This document shows, piece by piece, positions 48,780 to 56,677 of a stretch of 64,000 nucleotides of DNA. This stretch comes from Streptomyces sp. NBC_01283 (GTDB lineage Bacteria; Actinomycetota; Actinomycetes; Streptomycetales; Streptomycetaceae), in assembly GCF_041435335.1 (NCBI RefSeq), contig NZ_CP108430.1:5183001-5247000 (forward strand), written 5' to 3'. A model generated the notes under the pieces. It had not been told where the DNA came from. It ran no database searches and saw nothing but the letters and a program-made list of their open reading frames with translations. Positions within the stretch are counted from its first letter, which is position 1; every line of letters starts with the position of its first letter. The translations under genes and the position numbers were made by a program.

Positions 48780-51728
48780 TCAGACCGCGGCGACCGGCTT
48801 GAGGAGGTGCTGTACCTGAGCCGCTTCGGGCGCGCCCGCCGCCTCGTGGATGGTGAGGGCCTCGCGCCAGCAGGCCCGTGCGCGGTCGACCTGCCCGAGG
48901 TTGTCCAGAGCCCTGCCCAGGATCGTCAGGACGTTCGCGCGCATCCAGTCGCCGCCGACGCAGCCGGTGCTCAGGGCCTGCTCCGCGTGCTGAGCCGCCT
49001 GTGCCGGGCGGAGAGCCGCGAAGTGGACCTGGGCGATGCGGTAGTGGGTCGCTCCCTGCCACAGGCGCTGGCGGTTCACCTCGAAGATCCGCCGGGCGTC
49101 CTCAAGCTGGTCGAGGGCTTCGGGGTGGCGGCCCGCCTGGCTGAGGGCGAGCCCGAGGGTGTACTTGGCGTTGGCCAGCCGGAAGGTGACGCCGAGGTCG
49201 CCGTAGATGGCCATTCCCTGCCGGGCCAGATCGATGGACTTCGCAGTGCGACCCATCGCTAGGAGGGCCCGCGAGAGGTTGCACAGCGCGCTGGCCTCGC
49301 TGTGGCGGTTGCCGTCGCCCCGGAAGACGGCGATCGCTTCGAGGAGGTATGTCTCGCTCGCGGACGGGTTGTTGATGCAGTTGTTGACGATGCCCTGTTC
49401 GTTGAGGGCGTTCCCGCTGGTCCAGGGGTCCTTGGATTCCTCGGCGAGCGCGGCGGCGTACTCGAGTTCCTCGGCGGCGTCGTCGAAGCGCCCGAACTTG
49501 TTGAGCACCTGCGCCAGGCTGACCCGGGCCCGCCCCTCGGCGCGTGCGTTCCCTTCGGCGGCCGCTGCCTCGCGCGCCATGCGGGTGGCGACCTCGTACC
49601 GGTGCGAACTCGCGCCGGACTCGGCCAGGTCCTTCGCGGCGAGCAGCAGGTCCACCGCGCGCTGCAGACTGCCGGGCCTCAGCGACTGCTGGATGCAGGC
49701 CAGGATGCAGGAGGCCTCCGCGTGCAGCCAGTCGAACGCCTTGGCGCCGTCGCTGAACTCCAGGCCGACCTGCGGGGTCGTCTCCAGGTGGTCCGCCGTC
49801 CGGTCGCCGGGCCGTTCTATCGCGTACACCCGTGCCGCCGTGGCCAGATAGAAGTCCAGCAGCCGTGACGTCGCCGCCTCCCGCTCGTCCGCCGGGAGTT
49901 CCCGCTCGGCGCACGCACGCGCGTAGAGCCGGACCAGGTCGTGGTAGCGGTAGCGGCCCGGGGCCGCCGATTCGACCAGGGACGTGTCGACCAGGGATTC
50001 GAGCAGGTCCTCCGCCTCCTCGGCCGGCAGGTCGAGCACCGCGGCGGCAGCGGCGAGCGAGAGGTCCGGGCCGTCCGCCAGGCCCAGCAGGCGGAACGCG
50101 CGGGCCTGCGCGGGCTCCAGCTGGCCGTAGCCCAGTTCGAACGTCGCCTTGACCGCCAGGTCGCCCGCCTGGAGTTCGTCCAGGCGGCGCCGTTCGTCCG
50201 CCAGCTTCGCGGCGAGGGTCGAGACCGTCCACGTACGACGGGCCGCCAGGCGGGAGGCGGCGATGCGGATCGCCAGGGGGAGGAAGCCGCAGGCCGCGAC
50301 CACGTCGAGCGCGGCCTTGCGCTCCGACGTCACCCTCTCCTCGCCGACGATCCGGGTGAAGAGGAGGAGGGCCTCCTCGGGGGACATGACGTCCAGGTCG
50401 ACGAGGTGCGCCCCGGCGAGGTCCACCATGCGGATGCGGCTGGTCACGAGTGCCGCGCAGCCCTCCATGCCGGGGAGCAGCGGACGTACCTGGGCCGCGT
50501 CGCGCGCGTTGTCCAGGACCACCAGCACCCTGCGGCCGTCGAGCACCGAGCGGTACAGCGCCGCCCGCTCCTCCAGGGAGTCGGGGATCGCCGAGTCCGC
50601 CGTTCCCAGGGCGCGGAGGAAGGCGCCCAGGACGGTTTCCGGTTCGGCCGCTCGCGCGCCCGCGCCCTGGAGGTCCACGTAGAGCTGTCCGTCGGGGAAG
50701 TGCGTCCGGGCCACGTGTGCCACGTGGACTGCGAGGGTCGTCTTGCCCACGCCGCCGATTCCCGCGAGCGCGGAGACCGCCATCACGCGGCCCTCGGCCG
50801 CCGACAGGATCTCGCTCAGTTCCGACACGAAGGACGCGCGGCCCGTGAAGTCCGGGACGGTAGCGGGCAGTTGGGCGGGCCGCACCACCGCTGCGGCCGG
50901 TTCCGGGGTCGACGCCGGGGCTCCCGCGAGCGCCGGGTCCGCCTGGAGGATGCGCTGCTGGAGTTCCTTCAGACCCGGGCGCGGGTCCACTCCCAGTTCG
51001 TCGGCGAGGAGGCGGCGGGTGTCCGCGTAGACGGCGAGGGCCTCCGCCTGGCGTCCGCTGCGGTACAGCGCCAGCATGAGCAGTTCGCGCAGGCGTTCGC
51101 GGAGGGGGTGCGCCGCCGTGAGGGCCGTGAGCTCCGAGACGGCTTCGGCGTGGCAGCCGGCCTCCAGGTCCATGTCCAGGCGGGATTCCAGGAGCTGGAG
51201 GCGCCACTCCTCAAGGCGGGTGCGTTCCGTTTCCGCGTACGGCCCGGGGACGTTCGCCAGGGGTTCGCCGTCCCAGAGGCCCAGCGCCTTGTTGGCCAGG
51301 GAGCGCGCCTGGCAGAGGTCGGCCACGCCGCGCGCCTTCTCCGCCTCAGCCCACAGGTCCTCGGCGAGCGCCAGGTCGAGCGCGCCGTCGGCCACCGCGA
51401 TCGCGTACCCGCCCGACTCGCTGACCAGGACGCCGGCGGGCAGTACCTTGCGCAGCCGCGAGGCGTACGTGCGGACCGCGGCCAGCGCCTGCGAGGGCGG
51501 CTCCTCGCCCCACAGGGCGTCGATCAGTTCGTGCGCCGTCGCCGTGCGGCCGTCACGCAGCAGGAGCGCCGCGAGCAGCGCGCGCTGCTGCGGAGAGCCC
51601 ATGGAGAGCTGCTCGGCGCCGTGCCATGCGCGTACGGGGCCGAGCACGCTGAAGTGCGGTCTCAGTTCCTCGGGGGCGTTCCCCGGGGCCGGACGCCGTT
51701 GGTCCGGTACTCGCGGTACACCGTCCAT
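48780..51728 (-). CDS. afsR: SARP-family global regulator AfsR
   Basis: 982 residues from the ATG at 51728, with GGGGGAG upstream. The start at 51764 is rejected because MDGVPRVPDQR matches the known N-terminus. Domain order: OmpR-type winged helix (about 25-115), bacterial transcriptional activation domain (to about 270), NB-ARC ATPase with P-loop GIGGVGKTT (about 321-329) and LVVLDNARDAAQVRPLLPG, then a TPR C-terminus. AfsR is phosphorylated by AfsK and other kinases, binds the afsS promoter and stimulates secondary metabolism. The length is close to the ~993 residues of the S. coelicolor protein. Confidence 0.96.
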   Translation of the reverse strand: MDGVPRVPDQRRPAPGNAPEELRPHFSVLGPVRAWHGAEQLSMGSPQQRALLAALLLRDGRTATAHELIDALWGEEPPSQALAAVRTYASRLRKVLPAGVLVSESGGYAIAVADGALDLALAEDLWAEAEKARGVADLCQARSLANKALGLWDGEPLANVPGPYAETERTRLEEWRLQLLESRLDMDLEAGCHAEAVSELTALTAAHPLRERLRELLMLALYRSGRQAEALAVYADTRRLLADELGVDPRPGLKELQQRILQADPALAGAPASTPEPAAAVVRPAQLPATVPDFTGRASFVSELSEILSAAEGRVMAVSALAGIGGVGKTTLAVHVAHVARTHFPDGQLYVDLQGAGARAAEPETVLGAFLRALGTADSAIPDSLEERAALYRSVLDGRRVLVVLDNARDAAQVRPLLPGMEGCAALVTSRIRMVDLAGAHLVDLDVMSPEEALLLFTRIVGEERVTSERKAALDVVAACGFLPLAIRIAASRLAARRTWTVSTLAAKLADERRRLDELQAGDLAVKATFELGYGQLEPAQARAFRLLGLADGPDLSLAAAAAVLDLPAEEAEDLLESLVDTSLVESAAPGRYRYHDLVRLYARACAERELPADEREAATSRLLDFYLATAARVYAIERPGDRTADHLETTPQVGLEFSDGAKAFDWLHAEASCILACIQQSLRPGSLQRAVDLLLAAKDLAESGASSHRYEVATRMAREAAAAEGNARAEGRARVSLAQVLNKFGRFDDAAEELEYAAALAEESKDPWTSGNALNEQGIVNNCINNPSASETYLLEAIAVFRGDGNRHSEASALCNLSRALLAMGRTAKSIDLARQGMAIYGDLGVTFRLANAKYTLGLALSQAGRHPEALDQLEDARRIFEVNRQRLWQGATHYRIAQVHFAALRPAQAAQHAEQALSTGCVGGDWMRANVLTILGRALDNLGQVDRARACWREALTIHEAAGAPEAAQVQHLLKPVAAV

Positions 51729-51959
51729 CGCTCCCCCTGCTGCCCTGACGTACCCGGCCGTCACCGTGCCTGGTCATGCGCCGCGGGCCTGCCCTGCCCG
51801 CGATTGTCGCTCTTTGTCTGTTTCCGTTCTCCGCCTGGCTCTTGCTCCCCGCCAGTTTGCCTTGTTCATGGCGGATGCGTCAGCTCCGGGAGACGGCTCT
51901 CACAGGGTCCACGCACACAGGCTTCCGCGACAGTCCGCGTACCGATGCCCGTCGAGGAG

Positions 51960-51974
51960 CTGACGGGTCGTCAG
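51960..51974. promoter_or_regulatory. Predicted TetR operator CTGACGGGTCGTCAG
   Basis: Identical to the site at 22863, 21 bp before the amidohydrolase start and followed by ATC. It is the first site on the far side of afsR. Confidence 0.8.
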
Positions 51975-51995
51975 ATCGGCGCTACCGTGGACCAC

Positions 51996-53240
51996 ATGGA
52001 GACCACTGAGACCTTGCCGACGTTCCCGAGGATCATCTCGGTGGACGACCACACCGTTGAGCCCGCCCATGTCTGGCGGGACCGGCTGCCGTCGAAGTAC
52101 CAGGACAGCGGGCCGCGCGTCGTCCGGGCACCCCTGAAGGAAATGACGTTTCTGGGCGGGAAGTTCGCACCCATCATGGGGGCGAAGGGGGATGAAGGCC
52201 CCATAGGTGACTGGTGGATCTACGAGGACCTGCATCGGCCCCTCACCCGTCTCGACACCTCCGTCGGTTACGACCGGGACGAGATCAAGCTTGAGGTCAT
52301 CACGTACGAGCAGATGCGCCCGGGGTCCTTCAGCGTGCCCGACCGCCTCGCCGACATGGACGTCAACCACGTCCAGTCCGCCCTCTGCTTCCCCACCTTC
52401 CCCCGCTTCTGCGGGCAGACGTTCACCGAGGCCAAGGACCGCGAGCTCGGTCTGCTCAGCGTGCGCGCCTACAACGACTGGATGGTGGACGAGTGGTGCG
52501 GCCCGGAGGCGCGCGGCCGGCTCATCCCCCTCACTCTCATTCCGCTCTGGGATGCCGAACTCGCCGCCGCCGAGGTCCGCCGCAACGCCGCCCGAGGCGT
52601 GCGCGCCGTCGCTTTCTCCGAGATACCGCCCCACCTGGGCCTGCCCTCCATCCACACCGACGAGTGGGACCCCTTCCTGCGGGCCTGCGACGAGACCGGC
52701 ACCGTCATCGCCATGCACATCGGGTCGAGCAGCAAGATGCCGAGCACGTCGGCGGACGCGCCGCCCGCCGTGGGATCCACGATCACCTTCGCCAACTGCT
52801 GTTTCTCGATGGTCGACTGGCTGATGAGCGGCAAGTTCGAGCGCTTCCCGAACCTCAAGATCATGTATGCCGAGGGGCAGATCGGGTGGATCCCGTACAT
52901 CCTGGAGCGCGCGGACGTGGTCTGGGAGGAGAACCGCGGCTGGGGCGGGGTCGCCGACAAGGTGCACCGCCCGCCGTCCGAGCTCTTCACCGAGCACGTG
53001 TACGGCTGCTTCTTCGACGACGCCTTCGGGCTGCGGAACCTCGACGCGATCGGCGTCGGGAACGTCCTCTACGAGACCGACTATCCGCACTCCGACTCCA
53101 CCTGGCCCAAGTCCCGGGAGGTCGGTGAGTCCCAGATGGGGCACCTGGCGCCCGACGTGGTCGACCGGATCGTGCGGGGCAACGCCATCGACCTGCTCGG
53201 TCTGACTGGCGACGGGCTGTGGGCGGGGCCCGGGGCGTAA
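51996..53240 (+). CDS. Amidohydrolase-2 family (ACMSD-like TIM-barrel) protein
   Basis: 414 residues from the ATG at 51996; a GTG at 51987 is an alternative. Members act as metal-dependent hydrolases or decarboxylases. Seen here: RIISVDDHTVEP in place of the usual HxH, PLTLIPLWDAELAAAEVRRN, AVAFSEIPPHLGLPSIHTDE, VIAMHIGSS (His), LKIMYAEGQIGWIPYILERA and NVLYETDYPHSDSTWP (Asp). Related proteins are frequent in actinobacterial steroid and lipid catabolic loci. With the strong operator just upstream it belongs to the predicted regulon; the reaction is unknown. Confidence 0.9.
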   Translation: METTETLPTFPRIISVDDHTVEPAHVWRDRLPSKYQDSGPRVVRAPLKEMTFLGGKFAPIMGAKGDEGPIGDWWIYEDLHRPLTRLDTSVGYDRDEIKLEVITYEQMRPGSFSVPDRLADMDVNHVQSALCFPTFPRFCGQTFTEAKDRELGLLSVRAYNDWMVDEWCGPEARGRLIPLTLIPLWDAELAAAEVRRNAARGVRAVAFSEIPPHLGLPSIHTDEWDPFLRACDETGTVIAMHIGSSSKMPSTSADAPPAVGSTITFANCCFSMVDWLMSGKFERFPNLKIMYAEGQIGWIPYILERADVVWEENRGWGGVADKVHRPPSELFTEHVYGCFFDDAFGLRNLDAIGVGNVLYETDYPHSDSTWPKSREVGESQMGHLAPDVVDRIVRGNAIDLLGLTGDGLWAGPGA

Positions 53241-53368
53241 GGGAAGGCGGGGCGAGGGCGGGGCACCTGCGAGGCCGCGGGTGCCCCGCTTCCGGGTGCC
53301 TGGCCGGTGGCCCAACGGCGGCCGGCTGAGGGCCCGGCACCTTCGGGCAGTCGCCGCCGACCTCTTGC

Positions 53369-53383
53369 CTGACGATCCGTCAG
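53369..53383. promoter_or_regulatory. Predicted TetR operator CTGACGATCCGTCAG
   Basis: Perfect outer arms, upstream of the first LLM gene. The spacing to the next site is 41 bp centre to centre. Confidence 0.75.
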
Positions 53384-53409
53384 CTACGACGATGGGCCCG
53401 TCTTCGTTT

Positions 53410-53424
53410 GTGACGAACCGTCAG
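53410..53424. promoter_or_regulatory. Predicted TetR operator GTGACGAACCGTCAG
   Basis: One outer mismatch, 24 bp before the LLM ATG. Confidence 0.72.
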
Positions 53425-53448
53425 GTCTAGGTGAGGGGCTGGGTTCCC

Positions 53449-54408
53449 ATGGCTGCCAACGCGCTGGCGCACATCTTCCCGCAGGGGCGACTGGTCTACG
53501 GGATGCAGCTCCCGATCCAGTCGCAGAGCGTCATGTACGCGGAGGCGTGGGAGGCGGACGCCACCGTGGACGACCTCGCCGAGATCGCCCGCACCGCCGA
53601 CCGGAGCGGCTTCGCGTACATCGCTAGCTGCGACCACGTGGCCATCCCGCGGCGGCTCGCCGACACCATGAGCACGGTCTGGTACGACCCGGTGGCCACG
53701 CTCTCCTTCCTCGCCGGAATCACCGAGAACGTACGGCTGATGAGCCATGTCGCCGTCGTCGGGCTCCGGCATCCGCTGGTCGGCGCCAAGCAGTACGCCA
53801 CCCTGGACCGGCTCAGCGGCGGACGGCTGATCCTGGGGGTCGGGGCGGGGCACGTACAGGAGGAATTCGACGCCGTCGGCGCCGACTTCGAGCGGCGCGG
53901 GCCCGTGCTCGACGAGACCGTCGACGCACTCAGGGCTGCCCTCGGCCCCGAGGAGTACCCCGAACACCACGGAGAGCACTACGACTTCGGCGGGCTCGGC
54001 CAGCAGCCGCGCCCCGCGCAGTCCCACGTGCCCATCTGGGTGGGCGGTTCCTCGCCCGCCGCCGTCCGCAGGGCCGCCGTACGCGGCGACGGGTGGCTGC
54101 CGCAGGGCGACCCGCGCGACAAGCTGCCCGCGCAGATCGCCAGGCTCAAGCGGCTCAGGGAAGAGGCGGGGGTCGCGGAGCCCGCCGTCGTGGGGGCGAT
54201 CGCCGAGCCCCTCTATGTGGGGGAGCCGACGTGGTCGGTGGGGCGGCGCACCCTGAGCGGGAAGCCGGACGCCCTGGCGGAGTCGCTGCGCGCCTACGGG
54301 GCGATGGGCGTGCAGCAGATCCAGGTGCGGTTCCGCAGCCGGGGCCGCACCGAACTCACGGATCAGATGGCCGCGTTCGCCGCCGAGGTCGCCCCGCACC
54401 TCAACTGA
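53449..54408 (+). CDS. LLM-class (luciferase-like) F420-dependent oxidoreductase
   Basis: 319 residues from the ATG at 53449; a GTG at 53431 is an alternative. Luciferase-like TIM barrel: LAEIARTADRSGFAYIASCD, LAGITENVRLMSHVAVVGLR, TLDRLSGGRLILGVGAGHVQ and VPIWVGGSSPAAVRRAAVRG. Most actinobacterial proteins of this type use F420 rather than FMN. It would reduce or oxidise a pathway intermediate, as Rv3520c-like LLM proteins are thought to do in the mycobacterial cholesterol regulon. It lies 64 bp upstream of the SDR gene, with which it is probably co-transcribed. Confidence 0.9.
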   Translation: MAANALAHIFPQGRLVYGMQLPIQSQSVMYAEAWEADATVDDLAEIARTADRSGFAYIASCDHVAIPRRLADTMSTVWYDPVATLSFLAGITENVRLMSHVAVVGLRHPLVGAKQYATLDRLSGGRLILGVGAGHVQEEFDAVGADFERRGPVLDETVDALRAALGPEEYPEHHGEHYDFGGLGQQPRPAQSHVPIWVGGSSPAAVRRAAVRGDGWLPQGDPRDKLPAQIARLKRLREEAGVAEPAVVGAIAEPLYVGEPTWSVGRRTLSGKPDALAESLRAYGAMGVQQIQVRFRSRGRTELTDQMAAFAAEVAPHLN

Positions 54409-54472
54409 CCCCGGAAGTACGTCAACTTACAAACCCCGCACCGCAACTGACAGCTCGACTGAGGAGACTCGT

Positions 54473-55258
54473 ATGGGCAAGCTGGACGGCCGCGTCGTCA
54501 TCGTCACCGGTGCGGCGCGCGGGCAGGGCGAGCAGGAGGCGCGGCTCTTCGCCGCCGAGGGGGCGCGGGTCGTCATCGCCGATGTGCTCGACGACCAGGG
54601 CGAGGCCCTCGCCAAGGAACTCGGCGCCGACGTGGCCAAGTACGTGCACCTGGACGTCGGCCAGGAGGCCGGCTGGGTCGCGGCGGTCGGCGCCGCCAAG
54701 GATGCCTTCGGGAAGATCGACGGACTCGTCAACAATGCCGGGATCCTGCGCTTCAACGAACTCGTCAGCACCCCGCTCGAAGAGTTCCAGCAGATCATCC
54801 AGGTCAACCAGATCGGCTGCTTCCTCGGCATCCGCAACGTCGCGCCCGAGATCGGGGCCGCCGGCGGCGGGACCATCGTGAACACCGCCTCGTACACGGC
54901 GATGACGGGCATGGCGTACGTCGGCGCGTACGCCGCGACCAAGCACGCCATCCTCGGGCTCACCCGCGTCGCCGCGCTGGAGCTCGCCGCCAGGAACATC
55001 CGCGTCAACGCCGTCTGCCCGGGGGCCGTCGACACCCCGATGACCAATCCCGCGCAGCTGGACCCGAACGCCGACCCCACCGAGGCGGGGGAGGCCGTCG
55101 CCGAGCTCTACAAGAAGCTCGTGCCGCTCGGACGGATCGGCAGGCCCGAGGAGGTGGCCGCGCTGGCGCTCTTCCTGACCGGGGGCGACTCGGCGTACAT
55201 CACCGGGCAGCCGTTCGTCATCGACGGCGGGTGGCTCGCGGGCGTCAGCATTGTCTGA
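54473..55258 (+). CDS. Short-chain dehydrogenase, 3-alpha/20-beta-hydroxysteroid dehydrogenase-like
   Basis: 261 residues from an ATG preceded by GAGGAGA. Rossmann motif [20 protein letters not shown], acidic Asp of VIADVL for NAD preference, [24 protein letters not shown], catalytic Ser in [10 protein letters not shown] and [13 protein letters not shown] (YxxxK), then [10 protein letters not shown]. Several segments recall the Streptomyces 3-alpha,20-beta-hydroxysteroid dehydrogenase and mycobacterial FabG3. A hydroxyl/keto interconversion on a ring substrate is inferred. Its stop codon lies within the next operator (55255-55269). Confidence 0.9.
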   Translation: MGKLDGRVVIVTGAARGQGEQEARLFAAEGARVVIADVLDDQGEALAKELGADVAKYVHLDVGQEAGWVAAVGAAKDAFGKIDGLVNNAGILRFNELVSTPLEEFQQIIQVNQIGCFLGIRNVAPEIGAAGGGTIVNTASYTAMTGMAYVGAYAATKHAILGLTRVAALELAARNIRVNAVCPGAVDTPMTNPAQLDPNADPTEAGEAVAELYKKLVPLGRIGRPEEVAALALFLTGGDSAYITGQPFVIDGGWLAGVSIV

Positions 55259-55269
55259 CGGAACGTCAG
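55255..55269. promoter_or_regulatory. Predicted TetR operator CTGACGGAACGTCAG
   Basis: Perfect seven-base arm on the left; it overlaps the SDR stop codon and lies about 110 bp before the second LLM gene. Confidence 0.75.
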
Positions 55270-55330
55270 TAGTCGTGCCCCCGGGTATTGACGGTCCTCG
55301 CGGCCGGTGGAACAGTCGACGCATCACGAT

Positions 55331-55345
55331 CTGACGGTTCGTCAG
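55331..55345. promoter_or_regulatory. Predicted TetR operator CTGACGGTTCGTCAG
   Basis: Almost fully palindromic, flanked by AT and AA, 35 bp before the TTG start of the LLM gene. Confidence 0.8.
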
Positions 55346-55380
55346 AAACTCGCAGATACTCACGAGGATGGTGAACCTCC

Positions 55381-56508
55381 TTGGAATTCGGTCTCTTTGT
55401 ACAGGGATACGTGCCCGCCAAGCGGGCCAAGGTCGACCCCGAAGCCGAGCACAAGGCACTCATCGAGGAGACCGAGTACGTCATCCAGGCGGACAAGTCC
55501 GGCTTCAAGTACGCCTGGGCCTCCGAGCACCACTTCCTGGAGGAGTACTCGCACCTCTCCGCCAATGACGTCTTCCTCGGCTATCTCGCCCACGCGACCG
55601 ACCGCATCCACCTGGGCTCCGGCATCTTCAACCCGCTCGCCCCGGTGAACCACCCGGTCAAGGTCGCCGAGAAGGTCGCCATGCTCGACCATCTCTCCGA
55701 AGGCCGCTTCGAGTTCGGGTCGGGCCGCGGTGCCGGGTCGCACGAGATTCTGGGCTTCATGCCGGGCATCACCGACATGAACCACACCAAGGAACTCTGG
55801 GAAGAGACCATCGCCGAGTTCCCCAAGATGTGGCTCCAGGACGAGTACGTCGGCTTCCAGGGCAAACACTGGTCGCTGCCGCCCCGCAAGATCCTGCCCA
55901 AGCCGTACGGGAAGTCGCACCCGGCCATGTGGTACGCCGCCGGGTCCCCGCCCTCGTACGCGATGGCCGGCAAGAAGGGGCTCGGGGTCCTCGGTTTCAG
56001 CGTGCAGAAGGTCTCCGACATGGAGTGGGTCCTGGAGTCGTACAAGGCGGCCGTGAAGGAGGCCGAGCCGGTCGGTGCCTTCGTCAACGACAACGTCATG
56101 GTGACCTCGACCGCGATCTGCGCGGAGACGCACAAGAAGGCCGTGGAGATAGCCGTCAGCGGCGGGCTCAACTATCTGCAGTCGCTGCTCTTCCGCTACC
56201 ACGACACCTTCCCCCGGCCCGAGGGCATTCCCGAGTGGCCCGAGCTGCTGCCCGAGTACACGGAGGAGATCATCGAGCTGCTCATCGCCGAGGAGCTGAT
56301 GATCTGCGGTGACCCGGACGAGGTGCTCACGCAGTGCAAGCGGTGGGAGCAGGCGGGGGCCGATCAGCTCAGCTTCGGTCTTCCGATCGGGATCTCGCCC
56401 GAGGACACGAAGAACACGATCAAGCTGATCGGTGAGCATGTGATTCCGAAGATCGACACGGATCCCGTGCACCGCACCACCCGCATGCGGCAGTCGGGCT
56501 CTTCCTGA
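55381..56508 (+). CDS. LLM-class flavin/F420-dependent oxidoreductase (second copy)
   Basis: 375 residues. The start is TTG at 55381: an in-frame TGA lies at 55372-55374, so nothing upstream can be used, and the protein begins with the family-typical MEFGLFVQGY. Luciferase-like motifs: FKYAWASEHHFLEEYSHLSA, RIHLGSGIFNPLAPVNHPVK, VAMLDHLSEGRFEFGSGRGA and ISPEDTKNTIKLIGEHVIP. The EHHF motif and the length fit the bacterial-luciferase/alkanal monooxygenase branch, possibly using FMNH2 from the HsaB-like reductase. Weak TTG initiation suggests low expression. Operators precede it. Confidence 0.88.
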   Translation: MEFGLFVQGYVPAKRAKVDPEAEHKALIEETEYVIQADKSGFKYAWASEHHFLEEYSHLSANDVFLGYLAHATDRIHLGSGIFNPLAPVNHPVKVAEKVAMLDHLSEGRFEFGSGRGAGSHEILGFMPGITDMNHTKELWEETIAEFPKMWLQDEYVGFQGKHWSLPPRKILPKPYGKSHPAMWYAAGSPPSYAMAGKKGLGVLGFSVQKVSDMEWVLESYKAAVKEAEPVGAFVNDNVMVTSTAICAETHKKAVEIAVSGGLNYLQSLLFRYHDTFPRPEGIPEWPELLPEYTEEIIELLIAEELMICGDPDEVLTQCKRWEQAGADQLSFGLPIGISPEDTKNTIKLIGEHVIPKIDTDPVHRTTRMRQSGSS

Positions 56509-56522
56509 AGTAACCCCCAGCT

Positions 56523-56557
56523 GCCCCGGCTTCCCCTTCCCGGACGGGAGCCGGGGC
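56523..56557 (+). terminator. Hairpin terminator after the second LLM gene
   Basis: GCCCCGGCT (56523-56531) and AGCCGGGGC (56549-56557) form a 9-bp stem 15 bp after the stop codon. Confidence 0.7.
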
Positions 56558-56578
56558 ACCCTCTTCGCCCTTCGGGCG

Positions 56579-56602
56579 TGTCCTCAAGCGCCGGACGGGC
56601 TG
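56579..56602. repeat. Streptomyces-type dispersed intergenic motif
   Basis: TCCTCAAGCGCCGGACGGGC, a sequence I recall as common between genes in Streptomyces genomes. Only one copy is seen here and its role is unknown. Confidence 0.5.
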
Positions 56603-56677
56603 TCTCCCACCCACCACCCGCTCTGGACGGGTCAACTCCGCACCGATAGAAACCGATCAAGGGGGCTGTCCACCGTC

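Noticed and set aside
54447..54461. CTGACAGCTCGACTG before the SDR gene at 54473
   Set aside because: The left half resembles the operator but the right half (CGACTG) is not its reverse complement, so it was not counted. The SDR is probably transcribed with the LLM gene upstream.
56625..56639. GGACGGGTCAACT-type half-site before the N-acyl-D-amino-acid deacylase-like gene
   Set aside because: Only a short left-arm similarity and no palindrome. I do not place this gene in the regulon on sequence grounds.
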